NCBI RefSeq assembly: GCF_022695595.1
Contig: NZ_CP074380.1
Location: 3,291,001-3,355,000, forward strand
Source of the DNA: Streptomyces sp. MST-110588
GTDB lineage: Bacteria > Actinomycetota > Actinomycetes > Streptomycetales > Streptomycetaceae
DNA length: 64,000 nt
Direction: 5' to 3'
The notes under the pieces were generated by a model. That model was not told the origin of the DNA. It searched no databases and was given only the letters and a program-made list of their open reading frames with translations. Positions 32,329 through 41,424 of this stretch are shown one piece after another. The first letter of the stretch is position 1; every line of letters begins with the position of its first letter. A program made the position numbers and the translations under genes.

Positions 32329-33825
32329 TCAGCACATGACGCGGCCCCGGTCCAGCAGCAGTACCGCGACGTCGTCCGTCAACTCGCCGCCGTTCAGGTC
32401 CCGTACCTCCGTGACCGCGGCGTCCAGCAGGTCCTCGCCGCGCAGTCCGGACGCCGCCTGACGGGCCACCAGCTCCGTCATGCCCTCCTGCCCGAGCCGC
32501 CGGTTGCCGTCCCCGACCCGGCCCTCGATCAGGCCGTCCGTATACATCATCAGGCTCCAGGCGCTGCCCAGTTCGAGCCGGTGGCGCGGCCAGCGGGCCT
32601 TGGGGAGCAGGCCCAGGGCCGGGCCGCCGCTCTCGTACGGCAGCAGCCGCGGCGGGTGGCCGGCGCGGGCCAGCAGCGGGGCGGGGTGGCCGGCCAGGCA
32701 CAGCCCGGCGTGCCGGCCGTCCGGTGCGATGTCGACCGTGCACAGCGTCGCGAAGATCTCGTCGTCGGGGCGTTCGTTCTCCAGGACCTTCTGGAGGGTC
32801 GAGAGGAGTTCGTCACCGCAGAGCCCGGCGAAGGTCAAGGCGCGCCAGGCTATGCGCAGTTCGACGCCGAGCGCGGCCTCGTCGGGGCCGTGGCCGCAGA
32901 CGTCGCCGATCATCGCGTGCACGGTGCCGTCGGAGGTCCGTACGGTGTCGTAGAAGTCGCCGCCGAGCAGCGCCCGGCTCCGGCCGGGGCGGTAACGGGC
33001 GGCGAAGCGCAGGTCGGAGCCGCCGAGCAGCGGCGTGGGCAGCAACCCGCGCTCCAGCCGGGCGTTCTCCTGGGCGCGCAGCCGTGACTCGGTGAGCTGG
33101 CGCTGTGCGAGGTCGGCCCGCTTGCGCTCCACGGCGTAGCGCACCGCCCGGCTGAGCACCGACCCGTCCAGCTCGTCGCGCAGGAGGTAGTCCTGCGCGC
33201 CGACCCGTACGGCCTCGGCGGCCCGTTCGGCGTCGGTCTCGGCGGTCAGCGCCAGTACGGCGTGCGCGGGGGCGAGCCGGAGCACCGCGCGCAGCGCGTC
33301 CAGTTCGTCGCGCCCCTCGCCGTCCTGCGCGCCCCCGTCCTCCGCCCGGTCGGTACGGCCCGTGGAGGGGGGCAGGTCGAGCAGGATGCAGTCCACGTCG
33401 TCGGTGAGCAGCCGCTCGGCCTCGGTGAGGTTGCGTGCCGTGCGGACGCGGACCCGGCGGCCCTCCCAGTCCCACATCTCGGGGACGGCGCTGGTGGGGT
33501 CCTCGCCTATGAGGAGCAGGGTCAGGCCCTGGCCGACGGTGCCGCTGCCGTTGCCGGTGACGGGGCCGTTGCCGGGGCCGGTATCGCCCGGGCCGGGACC
33601 CGTACCTGCCTCGGGGGCCGCCTCCTGGCTCTCCGTCCCGCCGTCCACGCCCTCGGCGGGCATGTCACGGACGGACAACCCGCCGGCGTCCGTACCGTGC
33701 ACGCCGTCACATGCGCCGGCGTACGCGCCGTCGCCCTCCGTTGCGCCCGCGCACACGTCGTCCACCGGACGTGCCTGGTGCGGCAGCAAGGCCGTCCGCT
33801 GGTGCTGCGGTCCCGGTACGGGCAT
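32329..33825 (-). CDS. PP2C (SpoIIE-type) phosphatase with receiver-like domain
   Basis: The 498-residue protein has a low-complexity N-terminus, a receiver-like domain (about residues 100-230; LTLLLIGEDPTSAV, CILLDLPPS, AQDYLLRDEL), a short coiled-coil linker and a C-terminal PP2C/SpoIIE phosphatase domain (GGDFYDTVRTSDGTVHAMIG, CGHGPDEAALG, DELTDDVAVLLL-like end). It is a response-regulator phosphatase of the RsbU type, which would dephosphorylate an anti-anti-sigma factor. ATG 33825 has GGAGGGAAGG upstream. The receiver's usual phospho-Asp region reads DCILLDLPP. Confidence 0.88.
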   Translation of the reverse strand: MPVPGPQHQRTALLPHQARPVDDVCAGATEGDGAYAGACDGVHGTDAGGLSVRDMPAEGVDGGTESQEAAPEAGTGPGPGDTGPGNGPVTGNGSGTVGQGLTLLLIGEDPTSAVPEMWDWEGRRVRVRTARNLTEAERLLTDDVDCILLDLPPSTGRTDRAEDGGAQDGEGRDELDALRAVLRLAPAHAVLALTAETDAERAAEAVRVGAQDYLLRDELDGSVLSRAVRYAVERKRADLAQRQLTESRLRAQENARLERGLLPTPLLGGSDLRFAARYRPGRSRALLGGDFYDTVRTSDGTVHAMIGDVCGHGPDEAALGVELRIAWRALTFAGLCGDELLSTLQKVLENERPDDEIFATLCTVDIAPDGRHAGLCLAGHPAPLLARAGHPPRLLPYESGGPALGLLPKARWPRHRLELGSAWSLMMYTDGLIEGRVGDGNRRLGQEGMTELVARQAASGLRGEDLLDAAVTEVRDLNGGELTDDVAVLLLDRGRVMC

Positions 33826-34223
33826 GCGTCTGCTTCCTTCCCTCCCCCCGAGGGTGTGGCGACGGCCGACCGGCGCGCCACCGCGCCCGGTCCCGCACCG
33901 CTCATGGGTCGAGCGGCGGCGCGCCACCAGGCACTGAGAGGCGACCATAGCGGTAGGCCGGAGCCGTACGGAATGACCGGCGGCAATCGGCCACGGTCAT
34001 ATGCCCGCCGGACCACGGCTTTTGACCGAGGGAGGACGGAAACCGGAATGACGAACATCACTGCGCACGGGCCACTCCGGCGTCCATTTCGACAACCGCT
34101 TCGGTGATCACGTCGACAACCGCCTCGGTGACCGCTTCAGTGACCGCCTCGGTCACCGTCCGCAACTGTCCGGAACCGATCGCCGCGCACGCCCGCCGCC
34201 CCGCCGCAGCCGGCCACGCGCCG
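33826..34223. other. Intergenic region between PP2C and NlpC/P60 genes
   Basis: No gene is supported. Bases 34110-34170 contain three imperfect copies of ACCGCCTCGGTG that can fold back on GGTCACC/GGTGACC words; this may terminate the NlpC/P60 transcript arriving from the right on the minus strand. The part from 33930 to 34060 is less GC-biased and should hold the promoter of the PP2C gene, but no clear boxes are visible. Confidence 0.4.
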
Positions 34224-35339
34224 TTACTTGTCCGGCCGTACGACCCCCAGGACCGGCATCGTGCCGGCGCCCGCCACCGTCACCTGCCGTCCGGGCCGCG
34301 GCGCGTGGATGATCTGCCCGTCGCCGATGTAGATCCCCACATGGCTCGCGTCCGCGTAGTAGATGATCAGGTCACCGGGGCGCATGTCCTTGATGTCCAC
34401 GTGCGGCAACTGCCGCCATTGCTCCTGCGACGTACGCGGAATCGTCCGGCCGCCGAACTGCCACGCCCGCAGCGTCAGCCCCGAGCAGTCGAAGGTGTCC
34501 GGGCCTTCGGCGCCCCACACGTAGTCCTTGCCGATCTGCGCGGTGGCGAACGTGATGGCCTTCTTGCCCTGCGCCGACGCCTTGCCGCTGATCTCCTTCA
34601 GCACACCGGAATCCAGCCACTTCTGCTGTTCCTTGGACGCCTGTGCGTCCTCCAGCTTCTTCAGCCGGGCCTTTTCCTCGGCGGCGAGCTGGGATTCCAG
34701 TTTCTTGGCGGCGTCGATCTGCTTGCGGATGTCCTGCTGCGCCTTCTCCTTCTTCTTCCGGTTCTCCTCAAGCTGTTTCCAGCGGTCGGTGGCGTCCTTG
34801 GAATAGTCGTTCAAGTCGTTCTTCGTGGCGCCGAGTTGTGCGATGAGGTCTTTGGCGGCGTGCTGGCTCTTGTGGACGAGCGTGGCGTCGTCGAGAAACG
34901 CCTCGGGGTCGTTGTTCAGCATCAGCCGGGCCTCGGCGGGCATTCCGCCGCCCCGGTACTGGGCACTGGCCAGTTCCCCGGCCTGGCGCTGGAGCGCGTC
35001 CAGCTTCGCCTGGGTCGCGTCTATGGTGCGCCCGAGCTTGTCGATCTCTTTCTGCTGGCGCGCGACCTGCTCCTTGGCGGCGTTGTACGCCTCGGTGGCC
35101 TGCTCCGCCTTGCGGTACAGGTCCTCGATCTTCTTGTGGACCGCCTCAAGTTTCTTCTTCTGCTCCTCGTCCGGGGCGCCGCCCGTACCGCCCGCGCCCG
35201 CTCCCGGCCCCGGGTCCGCGTACGCCGCCGAGGCCGTACCCCCCACGACGCCCATCACGCACAACACCACCGCCGTGCACGCGGCGATCCCGCCCCGCAT
35301 CCGACGCCGCGCGCCACGCCCTTCCCCCTGGCTCCCCAC
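34224..35339 (-). CDS. Secreted NlpC/P60 peptidoglycan hydrolase with coiled coil
   Basis: The 371-residue protein has a signal peptide (RMRGGIAACTAVVLCVMGVV, cleavage near TASAAYA), a long charged coiled coil (about residues 60-235) and a C-terminal NlpC/P60 domain with catalytic Cys in FDCSGL, His in SHVGIYIG and the third residue in IHAP. It should cut D-Glu-diamino-acid bonds in peptidoglycan outside the cell; the coiled coil may hold a regulator, as in RipA or FtsX-linked hydrolases. GTG 35339 is preferred since GGAGG lies nine bases upstream; GTG 35366 is the alternative. Confidence 0.87.
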   Translation of the reverse strand: MGSQGEGRGARRRMRGGIAACTAVVLCVMGVVGGTASAAYADPGPGAGAGGTGGAPDEEQKKKLEAVHKKIEDLYRKAEQATEAYNAAKEQVARQQKEIDKLGRTIDATQAKLDALQRQAGELASAQYRGGGMPAEARLMLNNDPEAFLDDATLVHKSQHAAKDLIAQLGATKNDLNDYSKDATDRWKQLEENRKKKEKAQQDIRKQIDAAKKLESQLAAEEKARLKKLEDAQASKEQQKWLDSGVLKEISGKASAQGKKAITFATAQIGKDYVWGAEGPDTFDCSGLTLRAWQFGGRTIPRTSQEQWRQLPHVDIKDMRPGDLIIYYADASHVGIYIGDGQIIHAPRPGRQVTVAGAGTMPVLGVVRPDK

Positions 35340-35640
35340 CTGCTGCCACCTCCGGTCGGTCCGCACCGATTCGCGTCATTCCCTCAGCCGCGGATGCTGC
35401 CATACCGATGGGTAATCCAACAGAGGTCACACCTGTTGCGATCCGCGCACATGTCGGCACAGATGCCGGTCCTGCCGCCGGGAACCGGGGCGGTACGCCA
35501 CCCGTACGCCGCCGCCACGTCACCGGGCGCCCCGGCCGGCGTACCCGCGCGGACCCGCACGTGCCCGTACGGATGCCGTACGGACGCTCATGCCGCGCCC
35601 GCGCACCGCCCCGCATCCACCCCCATCGCACCCCGTCCCA

Positions 35641-35700
35641 CGCCGACGGCCGTACGCACGCCCGTACGCACGCCCGTACGCACATCCGTCCACACATGCG
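35641..35700. repeat. CGTACGCACGCC-type tandem repeat
   Basis: The 12-base word CCGTACGCACGC recurs three times in direct order (about 35650-35685) upstream of the PHO box. No promoter or gene matches it; it may be a replication-slippage product in a noncoding stretch. Confidence 0.45.
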
Positions 35701-35722
35701 CCGCACTCACCTGACGGCCGAG

Positions 35723-35766
35723 GTTCACCCTGCGTTCACCCTCCTCCATCGACCGCTTCACCTGAT
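35723..35766 (+). promoter_or_regulatory. PHO box (PhoP binding site) upstream of pstS
   Basis: Four 11-base units follow each other: GTTCACCCTGC, GTTCACCCTCC, TCCATCGACCG and CTTCACCTGAT. Two are near-perfect matches to the Streptomyces PhoP direct-repeat unit GTTCACC, one (unit 3) is degenerate, and one (unit 4) is intermediate. This is the standard arrangement in front of pstS, which PhoP activates when phosphate is scarce. Confidence 0.82.
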
Positions 35767-35840
35767 CTGCCTAATTTCAGCCGTACCGAGTGGCGCGCCA
35801 CCGCCGTGGGGCAAGCGCAACCCGGCATAGCTGGACCTGA

Positions 35841-35880
35841 CATTCAAGAACGTTCAAGAACATCCAAGAACATTCAAGGA
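35841..35880 (+). repeat. Four 10-bp direct repeats in pstS leader
   Basis: CATTCAAGAA, CGTTCAAGAA, CATCCAAGAA and CATTCAAGGA follow without gaps. They lie about 75 bases after the PHO box and 107 bases before the pstS GTG, thus near or after the transcript start. Repeats of this kind occur before pstS in other streptomycetes and have been linked to carbon-source control there; the binding factor is not known to me. Confidence 0.8.
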
Positions 35881-35987
35881 CACCTGAGGTGTCAGGTGCC
35901 GCAGCCGCCGCAGACACCGATGATCTGCGCCGATCACCACCCCCGCACGCCGGAGAAGCGGCGCGCCCCAGGAAGGAACTCTCGACA

Positions 35988-37111
35988 GTGAAGCTTCAGC
36001 GCAAGAACCGGGTTCGCGCCCTCGCCGTTGGCGCTCTCGCCGTCTCCGGTGCCCTGGCCCTGTCGGCGTGCGGCTCCGACGACACCAGCGGCGGTGGCGG
36101 CAACAGCGCCTCGTCGAAGTCCTCCAACATCAAGTGCGAGGGCAAGGGGAAGCTGCTCGCCTCGGGCTCCTCCGCGCAGAAGAACGCCATGGACGCCTGG
36201 GTGCAGAACTACTCGGGGCCTGCAAGGACACCGAGGTCAACTACCAGCCCACGGGCTCCGGTGCCGGCATCACCACCTTCCTCCAGGGCCAGACCGCCTT
36301 CGCGGGCTCCGACTCGGCGCTCAAGCCCGAGGAGGTCGAGAAGTCTAAGAAGATCTGCAAGGGCGGCCAGGCGGTCAACCTGCCGATGGTCGGCGGCCCG
36401 ATCGCGGTCGGCTACAACGTCTCCGGCGTGGACGGCCTCGTCCTGGACGCCCCGACGCTGGCCAAGATCTTCGACTCGGAGATCACCAACTGGAACGACG
36501 CGGCGATCAAGAAGCTCAACCCCGACGCCAAGCTGCCGGACCTGAAGATCCAGGCGTTCCACCGCTCGGACGACTCCGGCACCACCGACAACTTCACCAA
36601 GTACCTCAAGGGCGCGGCCCCCGACGCCTGGAAGCACGAGCCCGCCAAGACCTGGGCGGGCAGGGGCGGCCAGGCGGCGGCCGGCTCGGCGGGTGTCTCC
36701 TCGCAGGTCAAGCAGACCAACGGGGCGATCTCCTACTTCGAGCTGTCCTTCGCGACGGCCGGCAAGATCCCGACGGTCAAGCTGAACACCGGCGCCAAGG
36801 ACCCGGTCGAGGCCACCGTCGACAACGCCTCCAAGGCGATCTCCGAGGCCAAGCAGGTCGGCACCGGCAACGACCTGGCCCTCAAGCTCAACTACACCAC
36901 CAAGGCCGACGGCGCCTACCCGATCACCCTGGTGACGTACGAGATCGCCTGCGACAAGGGCAACAAGGCCGAGACCCTGCCGGCCACCAAGTCCTTCCTG
37001 ACCTACATCTCCAGCCAGGACGGCCAGGCGGCCCTGAAGGACCTGGGCTACGCCCCGCTGCCCACCGAGATCGCCGACAAGGTCCGCAAGACCGTCGCCA
37101 CGCTCTCCTGA
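35988..37111 (+). pseudogene. pstS: pstS phosphate-binding lipoprotein, frameshifted by one base
   Basis: The gene encodes the high-affinity phosphate-binding protein of the Pst importer. GTG 35988 starts a lipoprotein signal (VRALAVGALAVSGALALSAC). The frame is correct to WVQNYSG (residue 77), then is lost; the remaining protein (ACKDTEVNYQPTGSGAG to the C-terminus VRKTVATLS) continues in the frame that ends at 37111. One missing G in the run 36215-36218 explains it: with five Gs the sequence reads YSGACKDTEV as in the family. All phosphate-contact regions (GSGAG, HRSDDSGTTDNF) are intact. It is either a true null allele or a homopolymer sequencing error; the latter is likelier. Confidence 0.85.
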
Positions 37112-37260
37112 CCCACCGGGCGGCGGCTCCGGGCCCGTACGGCGACGCGTACGACGCAGGCGCGATCCGCGCCCCGTACGCCCCGTACCCCCGGACCGCC
37201 GCCCATCCGGTGCACCGCCGCGCCAGGAGCCTCCGCCGGCTCCGCAGACCGGAGAAAGTC

Positions 37261-38280
37261 ATGAACTCACCCTCCCCGATAGCAGACCCACCGCCGTCGC
37301 CACCGTCACCGACGCCCATGGCCCCGGACGAGAGGCCCTCCCCGATCTCCGGCAAGGCGGTCCGCCCCGGTGACCGGATCTTCCTCGGGCTCTCCCGCGG
37401 CTCCGGTGTCGCGCTCCTGGTGGTCATGGCCGCCATCGCGGCCTTCCTCACCTACCGCTCCGTGATCGCCATCTCCGGTGACCACGCGAGCTTCCTGACG
37501 TACTTGGAGTGGAACACCTCGGGCCCCGAGCCGAAGTTCGGCATCGCGGTCCTCGCCTTCGGCACCGTCGTCAGCTCGGTCATCGCGATGGTCATCGCGG
37601 TCCCGGTCGCGGTCGGCATCGCGCTGTTCATCTCGCACTACGCGCCCCGCAAGCTGGCCTCGCCGCTCGGGTACGTCATCGACCTGCTCGCCGCCGTGCC
37701 CAGCATCATCTTCGGCCTGTGGGGCGCGCTCTTCCTGGTGCCCCACCTCGGCGGCCTCTACCAATGGCTGGACGACTACTTCGGCTGGACCGGGATCCTC
37801 AGCTACGGCGGCGGCGCCGCCCGCTCCCTGTTCACCGTCGGCATCCTGCTGGCCATCATGATCCTGCCGATCGTGACCAGCGTCAGCCGCGAGGTCTTCC
37901 TCCAGGTCCCCAAGATGCACGAGGAGGCCGCGCTGGCCCTCGGCGCGACCCGCTGGGAAGTCATCCGGATGTCCGTACTGCCCTTCGGCCGTTCCGGTGT
38001 CATCAGCGCCTCCATGCTGGGGCTGGGCCGCGCGCTCGGCGAGACGATGGCGGTGGCCACCGTCCTGTCGCCGAACTTCCTGATCAGCCTCAGCCTGCTG
38101 GAGCCGGGCGGCGGAACCTTCGCCCAGAACATCGCCAGCAAGTTCAGCGAGGCGGACCAGTTCGGCCAGGACGCCCTGATCGCCTCCGGCCTCGTCCTGT
38201 TCGTGATCACGCTGCTCGTCAACGGCGCGGCCCGCCTGATCATCGCCCGCCGCAAGGAGTACTCGGGGGCCAATGCATGA
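37261..38280 (+). CDS. pstC: Phosphate ABC transporter permease PstC
   Basis: The 339-residue protein has six transmembrane helices after a Pro-rich cytoplasmic N-terminus. The permease signature HEEAALALGATRWEVIRMSV, which contacts PstB, is followed by GRALGETMAVATVL, both typical of PstC. It forms the phosphate channel with PstA. ATG 37261 has GGAGAAAG upstream. Its end overlaps the pstA start (ATGA at 38277-38280). Confidence 0.96.
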   Translation: MNSPSPIADPPPSPPSPTPMAPDERPSPISGKAVRPGDRIFLGLSRGSGVALLVVMAAIAAFLTYRSVIAISGDHASFLTYLEWNTSGPEPKFGIAVLAFGTVVSSVIAMVIAVPVAVGIALFISHYAPRKLASPLGYVIDLLAAVPSIIFGLWGALFLVPHLGGLYQWLDDYFGWTGILSYGGGAARSLFTVGILLAIMILPIVTSVSREVFLQVPKMHEEAALALGATRWEVIRMSVLPFGRSGVISASMLGLGRALGETMAVATVLSPNFLISLSLLEPGGGTFAQNIASKFSEADQFGQDALIASGLVLFVITLLVNGAARLIIARRKEYSGANA

Positions 38281-39356
38281 GTAACACCGTTACAGAGCGC
38301 CGTACGGCCGCCGGCAGCGCCCCGCTCCCGGTCTCCCTCCAGCAGGCCCGGCTGCCCCGCTGGACCCCGGCCGCCCTCGCGCTGGCCGCCGTCGCGGCGG
38401 GCTGCGGCATCGGCCTGGCCGCCGGCCTGGACAGCAGGATCCAGTGGGGCCTGATCGCCACGCTGCTCTTCATCCTGGGTACGTTCCTCCTGGCCGCCAA
38501 GGTCGAGGGCGTCCGCCAGGCCAAGGACCGGCTGGCCACCAGCCTGGTCTGGGTCGCCTTCCTGCTCGCCGTCATCCCGCTGGTCTCCCTCATCTGGGAG
38601 ACGATCGCCCGCGGCATCAAGGTCCTGGACGGCTATTTCCTGTCCCACTCGATGGGTACGCTGCCGGACGCGCTGCCCGGCGGCGGCATCTACCACGCGA
38701 TCATCGGCACGCTGGAGCAGGTCGGCCTGGCCACCCTCATCGCCGCCCCGATCGGCCTGCTCACCGCGGTCTACCTCGTGGAGTACGGGGGCGGAAGGCT
38801 CGCCAAGGTCGTCACCTTCTTCGTCGACGTCATGACCGGCATCCCCTCGATCGTCGCCGGCCTGTTCATCCTCTCCGTATGGATCCTGATCCTGGGCTTC
38901 GGCCAGTCCGGCATCGCCGGCGCGATGGCCCTGGCGATCCTGATGATGCCGGTGGTCGTCCGCTCCACCGAGGAGATGCTCAAGCTCGTCCCCAACGAGC
39001 TGCGCGAGGCGTCGCTGGCCCTGGGCGTGCCCAAGTGGCGCACGATCCTCAAGGTCGTCCTGCCCACCGCGATCGGCGGCATCACCACCGGCGTGATGCT
39101 GGCCGTCGCCCGGATCACCGGTGAGACCGCCCCGGTGCTGCTCCTGGTCTGGGGCGCCAAGACGATCAACAACAACCCCTTCGAGGGCGCCCAGCAGTCG
39201 CTTCCCCTGTACGTGTTCCAGCAGTGGCAGCAGGGCTCCGACGCCTCGTACGACCGTGCGTGGGCCGCGGCGCTCGTCCTGATCGCCTTCGTCATGATCC
39301 TCAACCTGGTGGCCCGCGGCATCGCCCGCTGGAAGGCCCCCAAGACCGGCCGCTGA
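38277..39356 (+). CDS. pstA: Phosphate ABC transporter permease PstA
   Basis: The 359-residue protein has two N-terminal hydrophobic helices, then the permease domain with [20 protein letters not shown], the PstB-contact loop, and [18 protein letters not shown]. It pairs with PstC. The start at 38277 overlaps the pstC stop, giving translational coupling. pstB follows 29 bases after the stop. Confidence 0.96.
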   Translation: MSNTVTERRTAAGSAPLPVSLQQARLPRWTPAALALAAVAAGCGIGLAAGLDSRIQWGLIATLLFILGTFLLAAKVEGVRQAKDRLATSLVWVAFLLAVIPLVSLIWETIARGIKVLDGYFLSHSMGTLPDALPGGGIYHAIIGTLEQVGLATLIAAPIGLLTAVYLVEYGGGRLAKVVTFFVDVMTGIPSIVAGLFILSVWILILGFGQSGIAGAMALAILMMPVVVRSTEEMLKLVPNELREASLALGVPKWRTILKVVLPTAIGGITTGVMLAVARITGETAPVLLLVWGAKTINNNPFEGAQQSLPLYVFQQWQQGSDASYDRAWAAALVLIAFVMILNLVARGIARWKAPKTGR

Positions 39357-39385
39357 CCGCGGTAGACGAAAGAAGTAGTGATCCC

Positions 39386-40165
39386 ATGGCCAAGCGAATC
39401 GACGTCAGCGGCCTCTCCGCGTACTACGGCGGCCACAAGGCCATCGACGACATATCCATGACCGTCGAGCCGCGCTCGGTGACCGCCTTCATCGGCCCCT
39501 CCGGCTGCGGCAAGTCCACCTTCCTGCGCACCCTGAACCGGATGCACGAGGTCACCCCCGGCGGGCGCGTCGAGGGCAAGGTGATGCTGGACGACGAGAA
39601 CCTGTACGGCTCCGGCGTCGACCCGGTCGCGGTGCGCCGCACCGTCGGCATGGTCTTCCAGCGCCCCAACCCCTTCCCCACCATGTCGATCTTCGACAAT
39701 GTCGCGGCGGGCCTGCGGCTGAACGGCACGGTGAAGAAGAAGTCCGAGCTGAACGACGTCGTCGAGAAGTCCCTCAAGGGCGCCAACCTCTGGAACGAGG
39801 TCAAGGACCGCCTGAACAAGCCCGGCTCCGGCCTGTCCGGCGGCCAGCAGCAGCGGCTGTGCATCGCCCGCGCCATCGCCGTCCAGCCGCAGGTCCTGCT
39901 GATGGACGAGCCGTGCTCCGCGCTCGACCCGATCTCCACCCTGGCCATCGAGGACCTGATCGGCGAGCTGAAGTCGCGCTTCACGATCGTCATCGTCACC
40001 CACAACATGCAGCAGGCGGCGCGGGTCTCGGACCGTACGGCCTTCTTCAACCTGGCGGCCGTCGGGCAGCCGGGCAAGCTCGTGGAGATCGACGACACCG
40101 AGCGGATCTTCTCCAACCCCTCGGTCCAGGCCACGGAGGACTACATCTCCGGCCGCTTCGGCTAG
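39386..40165 (+). CDS. pstB: Phosphate ABC transporter ATP-binding protein PstB
   Basis: The 259-residue protein has Walker [15 protein letters not shown], the PstB hallmark [20 protein letters not shown], signature [16 protein letters not shown], Walker [13 protein letters not shown] and the H-loop [13 protein letters not shown]. It drives phosphate import with PstSCA. ATG 39386 follows GAAAGAAGTAG. A 13-bp terminator stem lies 120 bases beyond the stop, so the operon probably ends here; no phoU lies in it. Confidence 0.97.
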   Translation: MAKRIDVSGLSAYYGGHKAIDDISMTVEPRSVTAFIGPSGCGKSTFLRTLNRMHEVTPGGRVEGKVMLDDENLYGSGVDPVAVRRTVGMVFQRPNPFPTMSIFDNVAAGLRLNGTVKKKSELNDVVEKSLKGANLWNEVKDRLNKPGSGLSGGQQQRLCIARAIAVQPQVLLMDEPCSALDPISTLAIEDLIGELKSRFTIVIVTHNMQQAARVSDRTAFFNLAAVGQPGKLVEIDDTERIFSNPSVQATEDYISGRFG

Positions 40166-40287
40166 CAGCCGCTCCGGCCGGCAGCCGCCCCGGCCGGCCG
40201 CCGCCCCGGGCCGGCTCCCGCAGTCCGGCCGGTCCGGCGGCCCACCCGGCGTCCTGAGGTGCTGCATGGCGGTGCCACCACAGGACG

Positions 40288-40323
40288 AAGGGCCCGCCCC
40301 ACCTTCCCGGGGGGCGGGCCCTT
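40288..40323. terminator. 13-bp bidirectional terminator between pstB and pit
   Basis: AAGGGCCCGCCCC (40288-40300) pairs perfectly with GGGGCGGGCCCTT (40311-40323) around a 10-base loop. Both flanks can read it as a stem plus A/T-rich ends, and the two operons converge here. Confidence 0.85.
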
Positions 40324-40419
40324 CATGCCGTACGTACGGACCTCTTGAGCCGTACGGGCGAATCGCGCGCCGGCCGGCCGTACCTGTACCGGCCCGGCCG
40401 CCGGCCGAAGGCCAGGTGC

Positions 40420-41418
40420 CTAGCCGAAGACCAGATGCACGCCCCAGTAGGCGAGCGCGCCCACCAGCGCAGCGGCGGGCATCGTGATGAACCAGCCCAT
40501 CACGATGTTCTTCGCCACGCCCCAGCGCACCGCCCGGGAGCCCTTGGTCGACCCCACGCCCATGATCGCGGAGGTGATGACATGCGTGGTCGAGATCGGC
40601 GCGTGGAACATGAACGACGCCGTGTACATGACCGACGCCGCCGTCGTCTCGGCCGCGAAGCCCTGCGGCGGGTCCAGCTCGATGATGCGCCGGCCGAGCG
40701 TGCGCATGATGCGCCAGCCGCCCGCGTACGTACCCAGCGAGAGGGTGATCGCACAGGCGAGCTTGACCCAGATCGGGATGGCGTCGTTCTTGTCCTCGAC
40801 ATCGGCGATGACCAGGGCCATCACCACGATGCCCATGGTCTTCTGCGCGTCCTGCAGACCGTGGCCGAGCGCCATGCCCGCCGCGGAGACCGTCTGGGCG
40901 ATCCGGAACCCGCGCTTGGCCTTGTGCGGGTTGGACTTCCGGAACAGCCACAGGATGACGACCATCACCAGATAGCCCAGCACCAGGCCGATGACGGGCG
41001 AGATGAACATCGGCAGGACGACCTTCTCGACCACCCCGGACCAGATCACCTCGGTGCCGCCCGCCAGCGCGGCACCGACCATGCCGCCGAACAGGGCGTG
41101 CGAGGACGACGACGGCAGGCCGAAGTACCAGGTGACGAGGTTCCAGGCCACCGCGCCGAGCAGGGCCGCGAAGAGGATGCCCATCCCCTTGTTGCCCTCG
41201 GGCGTGGAGATCAGCCCCTCACTGACGGTCTTGGCGACCCCGCTGCCGAGGAAGGCGCCGGCGAGGTTCATCACCGCGGCCATCGCCAGTGCCGCCCGCG
41301 GGGTCAGCGCCCGCGTGGAGACCGAGGTCGCGATGGCGTTCGCGGAGTCGTGAAAGCCGTTCGTGTACGTGAAACCGAGCGCGACCGCGATGGTCACGAC
41401 GAGCGCGAAGGTGTCCAC
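40420..41418 (-). CDS. PiT family low-affinity inorganic phosphate transporter
   Basis: The 332-residue protein has about ten transmembrane helices and the PiT signature TNGFHDSANAIATSVSTRAL near the N-terminus, plus the second half-repeat GGWRIMRTLGRRIIELDPPQ and SSSSHALFGGMVGAALA. It imports metal-phosphate with protons at low affinity. It lies seven bases after its DUF47 partner gene on the same strand, as usual. Confidence 0.95.
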   Translation of the reverse strand: MDTFALVVTIAVALGFTYTNGFHDSANAIATSVSTRALTPRAALAMAAVMNLAGAFLGSGVAKTVSEGLISTPEGNKGMGILFAALLGAVAWNLVTWYFGLPSSSSHALFGGMVGAALAGGTEVIWSGVVEKVVLPMFISPVIGLVLGYLVMVVILWLFRKSNPHKAKRGFRIAQTVSAAGMALGHGLQDAQKTMGIVVMALVIADVEDKNDAIPIWVKLACAITLSLGTYAGGWRIMRTLGRRIIELDPPQGFAAETTAASVMYTASFMFHAPISTTHVITSAIMGVGSTKGSRAVRWGVAKNIVMGWFITMPAAALVGALAYWGVHLVFG

Positions 41419-41424
41419 CGGAGG

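Larger units (their letters stand above)
35340..35987. other. Divergent control region between NlpC/P60 gene and pstS
   Basis: This 648-base stretch has no supported gene. The left part (35340-35460) is less GC-rich and should carry the promoter of the NlpC/P60 gene. The centre (35480-35710) is C/G-rich with CCGTACGCACGC repeats. The right part carries the PHO box at 35723-35766, a four-copy 10-bp repeat at 35841-35880 and the ribosome-binding site AGGAAGGAA of pstS. Confidence 0.6.

Noticed and set aside
35340..35520. c-di-AMP (ydaO-type) riboswitch before the NlpC/P60 gene
   Set aside because: Such riboswitches precede some Streptomyces cell-wall hydrolase genes, but I could not find the conserved sequence blocks here.
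36068..37111. Reading the second part of pstS as an independent gene
   Set aside because: It lacks a signal peptide and start; it continues PstS exactly where the first frame fails.
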